Origin: Diphasiastrum complanatum
Lineage: Eukaryota > Streptophyta > Lycopodiopsida > Lycopodiales > Lycopodiaceae
Direction of reading: 5' to 3'
Assembly (NCBI GenBank): GCA_029204225.1
Contig: CM055111.1
Coordinates: 23,310,899-23,374,898 of the forward strand
Length of the DNA: 64,000 nucleotides
Position numbers and translations under genes: made by a program. Shown here piece after piece: positions 53,721-63,158 of the stretch. Numbering within the stretch: the stretch's first letter is position 1; the number at the start of each line of letters is the position of its first letter. The notes beneath the pieces are model-generated. The model saw nothing but the letters and a program-made list of their open reading frames with translations. It had not been told where the DNA came from and ran no database searches.

Positions 53721-54820
53721 TAATCTAGTCTTCGAGGGTTATCTTGTGTGAGGGTTGGTTGTGCGAGGGTTCTTTAGCTGTTTTTGCAGGTAAAACACTT
53801 GATATCTTTCAGATCTCTAGGAAGTAACTCTCGCAAGCTTCGCAGTAGTTGGATCTGGGTTAGATCTCACTATAAAAATCTCTGCGAGAGTTAACTCTCG
53901 CAAGAAGTGAAAAATTTCACTGTCTACGAGGGTCCAAAATTAGTTTTTGTGTGTTTTGATCTTCACCAGATCTTCATACTAACTCTCGCAGGCTTCGTCA
54001 CTGATGTAATTCGACATTTTGAATCAATTGAGATGGTCTGCGAGAGTTTTTACTGGAAGGATTTGCTGGATCTTCACTTTTTAGTGATTTTTTTGCACTT
54101 AAATCCAATTTTCTACTCACTGGAATCAAACTAACTCTCACAAGCTCTTCTATCTCCTGGTCTCACTGAGATGGAACTTCAGAATCCTCTGCGAGAGTTC
54201 TTGATCACTGGAACTAAAAATTTCACTGTCTACAAGGGTTCACTAGTACTTTCCCATCTTTCTTTCACTGGGAACTCTCGCACAAGCACTTAATCATGAA
54301 ACTAACTCTCGCAGGCTTCTCTGTGTCTTGGTCTCACTGAGATGGAACTCCAGAGGGCTCTGCGAGAGTTCTTAGGAAGATTTGAATTTTTTTGGATTTT
54401 TTCAAGGGTTTTTTGAATTGTTTATGATTTTTCTCTGATTTTTACAATCTGCTTGGAACTAACTCTTGCAGGCTTCTATGCAGGTCTGGGATAGTACCCT
54501 GGAGCTGTTGCTAGTCATGCAAGGGTTAATTTCTACTGATTCTGGAGATATAAAAATCTAATGAGTTTTTTGGCTCTTTTTCCCTCCAAAATACAGATTG
54601 GTGTGTTTTTTGAGTCCTTTGGATGATTGGTTTGGATTTCAAGCCCTTAGAGGTTGTTCAGGCCCTCCTCTACCCTCTCACACCTCCTTCGCTACCTGTG
54701 AACAGTCCAAACACAAAAAAATACAGAAAACCAACTCTAAACTCCCAAAAATCTACCTAAACTACTCTAAAAAGCAAGAAAATAGCTCAAATGCAACTAA
54801 ACTAGTTAGTGGAAACCTAT
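53721..54820 (-). other. Leader of Gypsy N with TGCGAGAG/CTCTCGCA motif array
   Basis: About 1.1 kb between primer site and the short upstream frame. Between 53,730 and 54,530 there are about 14 copies or near copies of AACTCTCGCAGG or its complement. They are spaced 20-100 bp apart in both orientations and often lie next to CTTC or TTCTTG. A perfect 20-bp palindrome lies at 53,883-53,902. Confidence 0.75.
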
Positions 54821-54837
54821 CCCCGACAATGGCGCCA
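54821..54837 (-). other. Primer-binding site of Gypsy N
   Basis: The plus strand reads CCCCGACAATGGCGCCA, the complement of TGGCGCCATTGTCGGGG, close to the TGGCGCCGTTGYCGGGG site of Athila/Tat-like elements. It lies one base from the LTR edge. Confidence 0.9.
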
Positions 54838-54838
54838 C

Positions 54839-55663
54839 TATGGGGCCGATGATCTTTTGTAGTATAGCCCTTCTGCCTGTCAACAAAGGTTAGATCACTG
54901 GATAGGTGTCTAACTATGCATAGATGCTACTTTTAGTTAAATTCCTACTTTATCCCTTAACTCTACTCACCATTATGCTACTCCTCTTTAACTCTACTCC
55001 TCTACGCTAACATTCATCATAGTTTGGGTGAAGGGAAGGGATAGAAAAGAAGAGGTTGAGAAGAGAAGAGAGGAAGAGAGAGAGATAGAGAGTGAGGGTG
55101 GAGGTTAGCTCAAATGCTCCTTATGCTTGCTAATGGAAAAGCATTCACTATAGCAAACAATAAACATGGAAATAGAAAGCAAATGGAAAACACAATCAAG
55201 AGCATTAGCAAGTAGTGAATAGCAAATGAGGATGCTTCTCTTCCAAAAATGGTAGAGTTTCCTCCTTCTCATTAAGCATGGAAATAGTGTACAAATGGTG
55301 TCTTTTTATAAAATGGGGAAGGCCCTTGCCCCTCAATCTTATTGGCTAATATTCACAATGATCCTAACCATTCATCTTGGACCCAACTTGATCCAAGGGT
55401 TCACAAAAAATACATTAGAAATCACAAGTTTCATGTGAGTCCCAATTTGGACCCAACTCTAAAAAGTGATCTCTAAGTTTAAAAATGACATTGGGCCTCT
55501 AGTTTTATTTTAATTACAAGGCCCAAGTCAAGTTTATTTTATTTACAACTTCATTTGCATGCTCATTGGGCCATGAGTTTATACACGTAAGATGCCATGC
55601 CCTTGCAACACATTTTATTGGAGGATTTTATTTATTTACACTTTGTTGGGAATATCCCCAACA
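54839..55663 (-). repeat. 5' LTR of Gypsy N, 825 bp
   Basis: Plus strand from TATGGGGCC (one change from TGTGGGG of the other LTR) to CCCCAACA. The left LTR matches its first 308 bases. The TGATG target duplication follows at 55,664-55,668. Confidence 0.9.
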
Positions 55664-55668
55664 TGATG

Positions 55669-56253
55669 GCATGATCATTATTCTTGTTTTGTATGTAGAT
55701 GACATTATCTTGAGTGGTAATGATCTAGATGGAATTAGAGATGTAAAAATTGCTTTAGCAAAAGAGTTTAAGATGGTAGATCTCGGCCTATTAAGCTTCA
55801 TTCTTGGAATAGAGGCTATTAGAGGATGTGACTTTAGCTTCATTTGTCAATTTAAATATGCTACATCCATCCTAGATAGATTTGGAAGGAAGAATTGTAA
55901 AGGCATTGAGACACCAATGGAGCAACATGTAAAAGCATCTATTGGTTGTGATGAAGCATCCTTTGAGAACATCAAATTATATAGAAGGCTTATTGGCTCC
56001 TTGATCTATTTAACTATAACTAGACCTTATCTTAGTTATAGTGTTGGAAAAAGCAAACACATCAAAAATTGCTCATCATTTTGTGAGGGAGAAAGTGCAA
56101 GCCAATGAGATCAAGTTCCAACATGTGCCATCATCAAGTTGCTTGGCTGATTTGTTTACTAAAGCTTTACCTAAAGATTCATTTGTCAAGCTTAGATCTT
56201 CAATTGGAGTGATTGATAAAATCATTGTGGATTCCAAGGCTAGATTTGAGGAG
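55669..56253 (+). pseudogene. Copia B reverse transcriptase and RNase H tail, right of Gypsy N
   Basis: The RT resumes with LVLYVDDIILSGNDLDGIRD (intact YVDD), then VDLGLLSFILGIEA and RRLIGSLIYLTITRPYLSYS. At about 56,045 it jumps by deletion to the RNase H end AHHFVREKVQANEIKFQHV, SCLADLFTKALPKDSFVKLR. The catalytic part of RNase H is missing. A purine tract precedes the LTR at 56,254. Confidence 0.9.
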
Positions 56254-56943
56254 TGTGAGAAATTGCCTACATTGGCAAATCTAGCCATATAGAATATTGT
56301 ACATTTTGTCAATAATTTTTGTTAGTCACTTGAATGGCCAAAGTGCCACTTGTTAATCCACACCTAACATAGGTTACCACGAGTCAAGAGGAGTGGTTGT
56401 GTCCATTTGGTAGTGATTCCTACTTTGTAGGATCTAGACCATGATTTATGATGAGATTTGTATCTACCATGCACCTACCAAGCATGACTTTTGGATCTAG
56501 ACTAGGGTTTCACATTAGGGCAAGAAAGTTGAGTCAACTTCCTTATTAAATGCTGGATTTTCACCTAACTTGGCAAAGGAAGTGTCTTTTACTATGTACT
56601 CTCATTCTCCATAGTGATGAGATAGAAACTTTTTGGAGCCTCAAGGAGAAACTTGAGTTTTCTCTCATTGTATGGTGATTGCTTTTGATTCCAAGGAAAC
56701 TCAGCTTTGGCACACTCTAAAAATTGTCTACAGGCCATACAACAGCCTCATTTTCACACGTGTGAAGTCGAATTATAGTTATTGATCAATGCTCTGATTG
56801 TCTCTACTTGCTTTCTATCAAGCTACTAAACTAGATCTTGTTTTCTGATGACTAGTATCTGATAGGTTGTTTAACAAGCACACAATCAACCTTGTGGATC
56901 ATTCAAAGATACATTTATGGTCCTTAGTACTATAATTTTAACA
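56254..56943 (+). repeat. 3' LTR of Copia B
   Basis: Begins TGTGAGAAATTGCC and ends TTTTAACA, 690 bp, followed by the CAAGG target duplication at 56,944-56,948. Contains CACACGTGTG at 56,755-56,764. Confidence 0.92.
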
Positions 56944-56948
56944 CAAGG
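56944..56948 (+). repeat. Target-site duplication of Copia B, right (CAAGG)
   Basis: Matches 42,565-42,569. Confidence 0.9.
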
Positions 56949-57330
56949 TTGGCCGCAGCGACAAAAGGTAGGAGAATTCGGATCGATGAATGCTTGTCTA
57001 CTGGACTACAAGTCTTATTGTAGTCGATATTAGAAATCTGAGAAAATTCTCATGCCACTAGTAGGGCCTTTTTTTGTTCAATACCCTTGTTAGCATTGTA
57101 TTTGATGTTAAAGACCCATTTGCAATCGATAATATTGTTGCCAATAGGTGGTCCGACTAATGAACATGTTTGGTTCTTGATCAGAGAGGAATACTCTCTG
57201 TCCATCACTTCTCTTTAGAGATCGGAGTGTGGTCGACTAAGTGCCTCTTCGATAGTAGTCAATTTCTAAATTAAAAGACAAGTAGACTCATCAATATACC
57301 TTGTGGGTTCCGGAAACTCTTTGGTAAAGA
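56949..57330 (-). pseudogene. Copia D reverse transcriptase, N-terminal part
   Basis: The minus strand reads IKNQTCSLVGPPIGNNIIDC, CKWVFNIKYNANKGIEQ, YNKTCSPVDKHSSIRILLPF and ends VAAAN at the CAAGG duplication. Stops occur within the LVA.EFSQ stretch and upstream. Confidence 0.85.
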
Positions 57331-57339
57331 TGCATGAGC

Positions 57340-57720
57340 CAGCATGCACTTGGCTGACTCGACCATGATACGATTCTTTCTCTCGTCTAAGCCATTTGAC
57401 TGAGGCGAATAGGGAGTGATAAACTATTATTCAATGCCTTGGGTACTTCATGAATTTATTAGAGATATATTCTCCAACATTGTCGGACCTCAGGGCTTTA
57501 ATCTTCTTACCAGTTTTTTTCTCTACACACTCCTTGAATACTTTAAAGATGTTGATTCTTTTTTATGAAGTACACAATTTTTCTTCTCGAAAATTCATCA
57601 ATAAAAGTGATGAAGTAATTTGCATCCTTTAATGAAATATTCTATATTGGGCCACATATGTCTACATGTACAACATCTAACGACCCTCTAGCAACATGTT
57701 GATCGCTTATAAATGGTTTT
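57340..57720 (-). pseudogene. Copia D integrase core, decayed
   Basis: The minus strand shows SLDVVHVDICGPI (first Asp), NYFITFIDEFSRRKIVYFIK and SPEVRQCWRIYL, the degraded second Asp strand. The motif containing the Glu is broken by frameshifts near 57,420. Confidence 0.75.
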
Positions 57721-57999
57721 CTAGTCTATGTCTAGACATGTGCAATACAGAAATATGATTCAAATGACCAAGTCTATAATGCCAAAGTAAACTTTATTGA
57801 TTTGAGCACAAGTACTGAGAGCCTGACTAGAGGTAGAAAAGCAATGACTTAATCTGGACAAGTATGTATGCCTCTTTCTGAGTGCTAAGGTCTTGCCTGT
57901 CCTATTGACTACTTTACATTGATCTTATTCAAATTCTACTTTTTGTCCTAAATCTATAATGTTGCTTACAAAGAGCATATTTGTAAAAAGATTTGGTAC

Positions 58000-58420
58000 A
58001 TGTAGGACACTTGAAAGTAGCTTGGATTGATCATTTGCAAAGCTTAATCTTACTGTATCTTCACTTTGATAGCTTGTGTGCTATTGCCGCCCATGTGAAC
58101 ATACTTCTTGGTACTGTAAAATGTATAGGACTCAAAACAGCCGATGTGGCTGGTCATATGTTATGTGGCTCCAAAGTTTAGAAACCAGGAGTTGTTGCTT
58201 GATGCTTCTTGATGGTTATTCATGAATGCATCATGATCCGTCTTTTGATTGGGCTAAGGTGCTTTTGCAGCTGTATTTGCCATTTGATTTGATTGCCCTT
58301 TGTTACTGTTCTTGGCTTGTAGGATGCGGCAATCTTGAATCGCGTGGTTGATTCGTTTGCAATATTTGTAGAACATCTTCTTCTTTGTTGGTGGATTCGA
58401 CTGATCTTGATACTATGTCG
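58000..58420 (-). pseudogene. Copia D zinc knuckle and protease
   Basis: A knuckle remnant YKYCKRINHAIQDC (first Cys replaced by Tyr) lies near 58,375-58,330. The protease active site reads SWFLNFGAT.HMTS near 58,180-58,150, with DSG changed to NFG and a stop inside. It continues LSSVLHVPNLFTNMLFVSNI. Confidence 0.75.
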
Positions 58421-58449
58421 GCTTCTGATTCTTCTTTGGTTGCTTAGAG

Positions 58450-59130
58450 CCTTTCTTCTTATGCTTAGTTGAGCTTATGTTGGTGTATAAGGCGTGAGAG
58501 TCGACAATTGAGGAACGACAGGCTTTGTTTCCTCTGGAGTCTTCCTATAACAACATCATAATGAATTTCGATAGAGAAAACTCTGGGTGTGTGGTGATCA
58601 TCATCACCCAATTATCATATGATATTGGCAAGCTTGAAAGTAGTGTCATCACTGCGCCTTGATTGTCTATGACAAATCCGACAACGACCATTTGTTACAG
58701 CAAGTTCTTGAACTGGTTGATGTAATTCTGTAGTGAATCATCGTTTGTCATCTTGAGGGAGAAGAATCTCCTTCTGAGGTGTATCTTGGAAGCTACATCC
58801 CTTACATTGTACAATGTGCTCAAGATGTCCCAGACTTTCTTGGAGGTCTAAGCTTCAGACACATAGCCAATTTGTGTGTGTAATATATTGAGGATGATCA
58901 ACGTGAAAGCCTTGCCATCCTCCAGCTTCCATCGGGAGATTGCAATGTCGTCTATTTCGGGTCTTGTATCTACGCCTGTGACAATATCATACAACTCCTT
59001 AGCCATTAACATAGTTTTCATCTTAAATTTCTACAAATGGTAATTGGATCCATCGAGCTTGTCCACGATGGGACTGGCTTTCTCTTGGGAATCTATGTAG
59101 ATGTTGGTCTAAGTGATAGTGATAACTATC
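58450..59130 (-). pseudogene. Copia D gag
   Basis: The minus strand reads VDKLDGSNYHL then a stop in place of Trp, KFKMKTMLMAKELYDIVTGV, TSKKVWDILSTLYNVRDVAS and LQNYINQFKNLLQQMVVVGF, then LSSLPISYDNWVMMI. This is a normal Copia UBN2 gag core with several stops. Confidence 0.85.
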
Positions 59131-59295
59131 AGTGACTTAAGAATGAAAATCTAATGCTATTTACAGGAGAAGAAAACAATCATTCTATCGATTAATAGAA
59201 TCATGTTCTAGGAAGCTTATCAAGCTATAAAAAATAGCTCCATATATAAAATCGCTTCTAATACACTGTAGGTATCAGATGAAGGAATCAAAATA

Positions 59296-59307
59296 GCTTT
59301 GATACCA
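59296..59307 (-). other. Primer-binding site of Copia D
   Basis: The plus strand reads GCTTTGATACCA, one change from the complement of TGGTATCAGAGC, directly against the LTR at 59,308. Confidence 0.85.
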
Positions 59308-60048
59308 TGTCGAGATTCGATGGAAGAGGAATTCTGGGTGCGTGCACTAGGCAAACACAAGAGCAGAGCTTTATTGTGAAGTTGTTTGCGGAAGCGGAAG
59401 AGCAGACCATCAGACAAAGTAGCAAGAAAGTTAGACAGTAAACAGAATAACTAAACATACAATTTTGACAAGCACTGTGAATGCATTAATGTATAGAAAC
59501 ACAAGTTAGATTGATGTTATGAGCACAAGACAATAGCGGGCGAAACCGCATGCTCAGAAAGCTAGCTGCGCTATGTAAAATCTATGAGCTTATTATTGAC
59601 AATCAGTCTGAAAGAAAGAATTGATGCAATAAAACATCTACATTGTCTGTCTCATCATCTTCATTAGATTTACAATGGTTATCTATATACAATTTACATT
59701 TGTACAAATGAGTGTACAAGAAGATGGCGTGGAGCCATTGTGCCATCTGGAGTAGATCGTGGCAGCTGCTATAGTTGCACAGTATAGGAAGTGGGCATGA
59801 AGAGGCTTCGACTATTTGTAGTTGAAGTATCACCAGTTAAAACATGCAATAACAAAAGAATAGTTGATCCCGACAATTCTCATATCGAATGTATTTCATT
59901 ACTGAGAAAGAACATCCAACTTATCGGCCAGATCGATATATCGGTTTGCACTCCTAATAAAGTTTGTCAGACAAGAATGACATTGTTGCATCACTCCAAT
60001 ACAGAGAAACTCACAAATGTCTTATAGTAATGTAAACGAGATTCGACA
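59308..60048 (-). repeat. 5' LTR of Copia D, 741 bp
   Basis: The plus strand begins TGTCGAGATTCGATGG and ends GAGATTCGACA, with perfect 6-bp inverted ends TGTCGA/TCGACA. No second copy exists in the window, so the right end rests on the terminal repeat only. Confidence 0.7.
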
Positions 60049-60429
60049 ATCAGTCCTCAACAACTGACTATCGCCCATTTAAACGAATGATCGATCACAT
60101 ATTTACAATGTTCGAGCATCCACAAGCAAACTTCAATGAATACCGATTTACAACAACACAGTGATTTTTTTAGGATATGTAAGAACAAACATTCTACAGT
60201 GATAATGAAATAGTGATTCTAAATATCTTTATCACAATTAAGTTTAGAACAATCGTGTAGTTCAATCACTAAACCAATTAAATAGCCAATGAGTTTAATG
60301 ACAATTCCAGCATTGAATTTATGGTTGAACACTTACGAAAGTATCGAGGCTAAAATTATTGTTTGACCAAAGTAATCAAACACATGCCAAATCCGACAAA
60401 GAGAGACTATCAAATGTAAACACAAAAGC
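60049..60429. other. Unassigned between Copia D and the inverted F-type LTR
   Basis: AT-rich, no recognisable feature. The original target sequence of Copia D may be here. Confidence 0.4.
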
Positions 60430-61180
60430 ATTCAACATTCAAATAGCTTATGAAAGTGTGGGAATGCCTTAAAGTGTGTGAATGATCTCCTAAGAAAGCT
60501 TATGCACTTGTTGATGGATGCTAGATTGAATTCCAAGATGTAGATAAAAAAAACTAAGTAAAATTAAGCGAGAGAATAGAGCTAATTTAGATTCGGATAC
60601 AGAGAGAATAGAAAACAAGCAAATCTCATGATACTCAATGCTTGACTCAAAACTCAATTTTTTTTTATTATGATTGAAAAGAGGAATACATATAGAATTA
60701 GTGGAGGTCCTTCCTTGCATCCTATTGAACCCCTAATCCTAGCCTCTTTAATCTTATTGGATGAGTGATGTACTCATCTTGCAATTCTATTGGACCTTTC
60801 ATAAGGATTTCTCAATTTCTTTTAGACCCCTTGACCAAAGCCAACACTTTGACTTGATCACTTATCAAATTACATTAACACAAGTGTCAAAATCCTATTT
60901 ACAAGCCTAACTAGCTCAAGATTGCATCATAAACTACTTTTGGCTCAATAAAGGCATTACATGTGGATTTGACCAATTTGCCATCTATGCCAATTTTTGG
61001 CCCTCTCACAATCTACACGAAGATGCTTGACATAAAAACTTTGTGGTACCCCTAAAGCGAACATCGTAAATAATTTTTAACTTTTTCTACATGTGGGAAC
61101 ATGCTCCACACATGTGATCTTTTTCTCACAAACTTAAAAAACACAAAACAACCAAGATAGATTTTGACCATTTTTTCACA
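60430..61180 (-). repeat. LTR of Copia F type, inverted copy
   Basis: The minus strand begins TGTGAAAAAATGG at 61,180, after purine tract GAGGAG (61,186-61,181). It matches the LTR at 26,670-27,418. CCAATAG words recur as CTATTGG. The part near 60,440-60,530 resembles the Copia E LTR beside its primer site. Left end approximate. Confidence 0.65.
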
Positions 61181-61186
61181 CTCCTC

Positions 61187-62039
61187 AAAAACTAGCTTGG
61201 TAAGATCAAGAAGTTTGTGAAACTATTTGAGTGGATCCTTTTATATGTATATGAAGTAAAAAACCAACAAAATGATCCATCATAGCAGCAACTCACCAAA
61301 TCCATGATAAGATTTCTTTGATAGAAATCTCTTGCCAATATCTTTGAAGACCAATATGCCACTATGATCATGTGCTTCCTCCATGTTTGATCAAGATCAT
61401 AAGATGTGAAAAATGATGATCATCAAGATTATGCTTTCTAGCTTGACTAGTCCACATACAATGAACTATATCCATGATGGATCTAATCTTGATATGAAAT
61501 AAAACCTTGATCTTCTTGAGGCTAAATACTTGCCCAAGGATGTAATTGTCCTCTTTGGATGCTTTACTTAATCTCAAAAGAAGTTTACAAAATCCCTCAA
61601 AACATGTAAAAACATGAAATTTCAAATTTTGAGCAACAAGCTCAATCTTGCTCTTACCAAATCTAAGAACATACTTTTGATGATACAATATCTTGCTTTT
61701 AAAATGTTTTGGAAACATATCTAATCCATCAATGACAAGAAATATGTCCATACAATAGGCATCATCCAAAACAAGAATTGCCTTACATGAATTTTGAGAT
61801 GTAGAAATCTCAATAAAGCAAGATAGTACATCAAGTAATGAAAGAGAAGCATAAGTGAGTATGTTAAAGTGGATACCACCTGAAATTTGCCTCTCTTTAT
61901 CATGAAATACGAGCCATAAAAACCTGGCCATCAATCTTGAAGATCCCCTTGAAATCATATATTGAGGAGGCTCCTCCTCAATCCTCGACCCTATCACATC
62001 TTGATAATCTTCAATAGACACAACTACACATATGTGCAT
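61187..62039 (-). other. Unknown 3' module with a 223-codon frame, inverted copy
   Basis: The minus-strand frame 62,039-61,368 contains EDYQDVIGSRIEEEPPQYMI, RQISGGIHFNILTYASLSLL, MDIFLVIDGLDMFPKHFKSK and HVFTCFEGFCKLLLRLSKAS, ending in LIKHGGST. It is homologous to 25,931-26,669 and, as there, ends just upstream of a purine tract and LTR. Family unknown. Confidence 0.45.
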
Positions 62040-62044
62040 TTTGC

Positions 62045-62474
62045 CACGCGAACCTGATACTTAGCCAAAATTTTGACATTTTTCTTCTGCGTGGCACTAC
62101 CACGCGTGGCACATCCACGTCAAAACTTTTTTGGGGACCTTGCCGGTGAAATCCAGGCTAGAATGGGGTCCGACAACAAAATTTAAATTTTGTGTGGCAG
62201 TGCCATGCAAATTTTTTTAAACTCAAAATTCAAAATATGAGCGCCAAACTATGTTGACGTAACACAACCACATGTGGAAGTGTCACGTACGATTGTTATT
62301 TAACCACCTGTCATGTGATATGTGCCTTTGGAGATTTGCCACACGTGGCAAATCTCCAGAGAAAATTCTAGGAAGATGGCTTTTTTTATTGCCATGTGTG
62401 GCAATATCAAAACACAATACTTAAAAAGATTTTGCTTTGGAAATTTGCCACACGTGGTAGTGCCATGCATGGCA
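62045..62474. repeat. Cluster of GCCAC/GTGGC palindromes
   Basis: Many copies of TTGCCACACGTGGCA-like words. The best is a 13-bp perfect inverted repeat, GGAGATTTGCCAC/GTGGCAAATCTCC, at 62,330-62,342 and 62,345-62,357 with a 2-base gap. TGCCATGCATGGCA (62,461-62,474) is a perfect palindrome, and ATTGCCA/TGGCAAT lies near 62,388-62,405. Others include CCACGCGTGG at about 62,099. Confidence 0.8.
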
Positions 62475-63158
62475 AAATTAGTTTGTTGTAGATTTTTTTT
62501 TTTTTTAGCTATTATGAAGAATATGTTGATAAACACCAACTTTATAATTAATGAAATGTGAACTCAAATGATCATTATGTCAAACTATTATGTTCTAACA
62601 AATTGAAATTATTATCGGTTGAATATAACATGCTATTTTATGCATCTATGAACATTATGATGTGTTTCTATATTGAGAAAATTTCATAATCAAAATTTGA
62701 CATTAATCTCAATATGGTATTAATGGGTAAAAATATCAGTGTGAGCTAAATTTGTACTTGAAAGGATGCTAAGCACCTTGCAATTGAGAGCCATGTGGTA
62801 GCTTGTTAAGCTAATTGTTGATAAAAAAATTGCAATGTTATACACGTTTGTGTGTTTGCAAAGATGAATGAATAATCGAACATTGTTGCAAAGTGTATTA
62901 TTATCTCAAAGAAGATGCTTTTTAATTATGATATATAAATAATCAACGTTTTACATTTTCTGATTGTTCTCTTAATTAGTTCACACATCCATTAATATGG
63001 ATAAGTCTTTTCAATTCTAAGTGATTGTGAGATGCGTTTGAAATGAAACTTTAGAAATGCAACATCGTAGAAAAATGTAATAATTTTAATTTAAAAACAA
63101 TATATATTGACCACAATGTATCATTTTATGACATTATTATTTGTGACATGCACAAACT
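62475..63158. other. Unassigned AT-rich stretch
   Basis: No frame or repeat that I can support. It lies downstream of the CACTA-type gene end and may include its 3' region. Confidence 0.4.

Larger units (their letters stand above)
44933..55663 (-). mobile_element. Ty3/Gypsy element N with additional ORF, minus strand
   Basis: Minus-strand order is 5' LTR 55,663-54,839, primer site 54,837-54,821, leader, short upstream frame, gag, protease, linker, RT-RNase H-integrase, spacer, additional ORF, truncated 3' LTR 45,228-44,933. The LTR ends TGTGGGG...CCCCAACA and the TGATG duplication define the insertion exactly. Defects include an FLDN RT box, a deleted integrase end, stops in the additional ORF and loss of the purine tract and most of the 3' LTR. 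Gag-protease-pol order and an extra frame after pol are known in plant Athila/Tat-type Gypsy elements. Confidence 0.92.
42570..56943 (+). mobile_element. Copia element B, nested in Copia D and itself interrupted by Gypsy N
   Basis: Two LTRs in direct orientation (42,570-43,247 and 56,254-56,943), primer site, gag, partial RT, RNase H tail and purine tract. The target duplication is CAAGG. Without the 10.7-kb Gypsy insertion it is about 3.6 kb, so protease, integrase and much of pol have been lost by internal deletion. It is the same family as the solo LTR at 40,795. Confidence 0.92.
56949..60048 (-). mobile_element. Copia element D, 5' part, host of the nested insertions
   Basis: On the minus strand: LTR 60,048-59,308, primer site 59,307-59,296, gag (about 59,130-58,450), zinc knuckle and protease (58,400-58,000), integrase (57,720-57,340), RT start (57,330-56,949). 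The RT continues left of the Copia B insertion at 42,564. Heavily decayed, with many stops. Confidence 0.85.
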
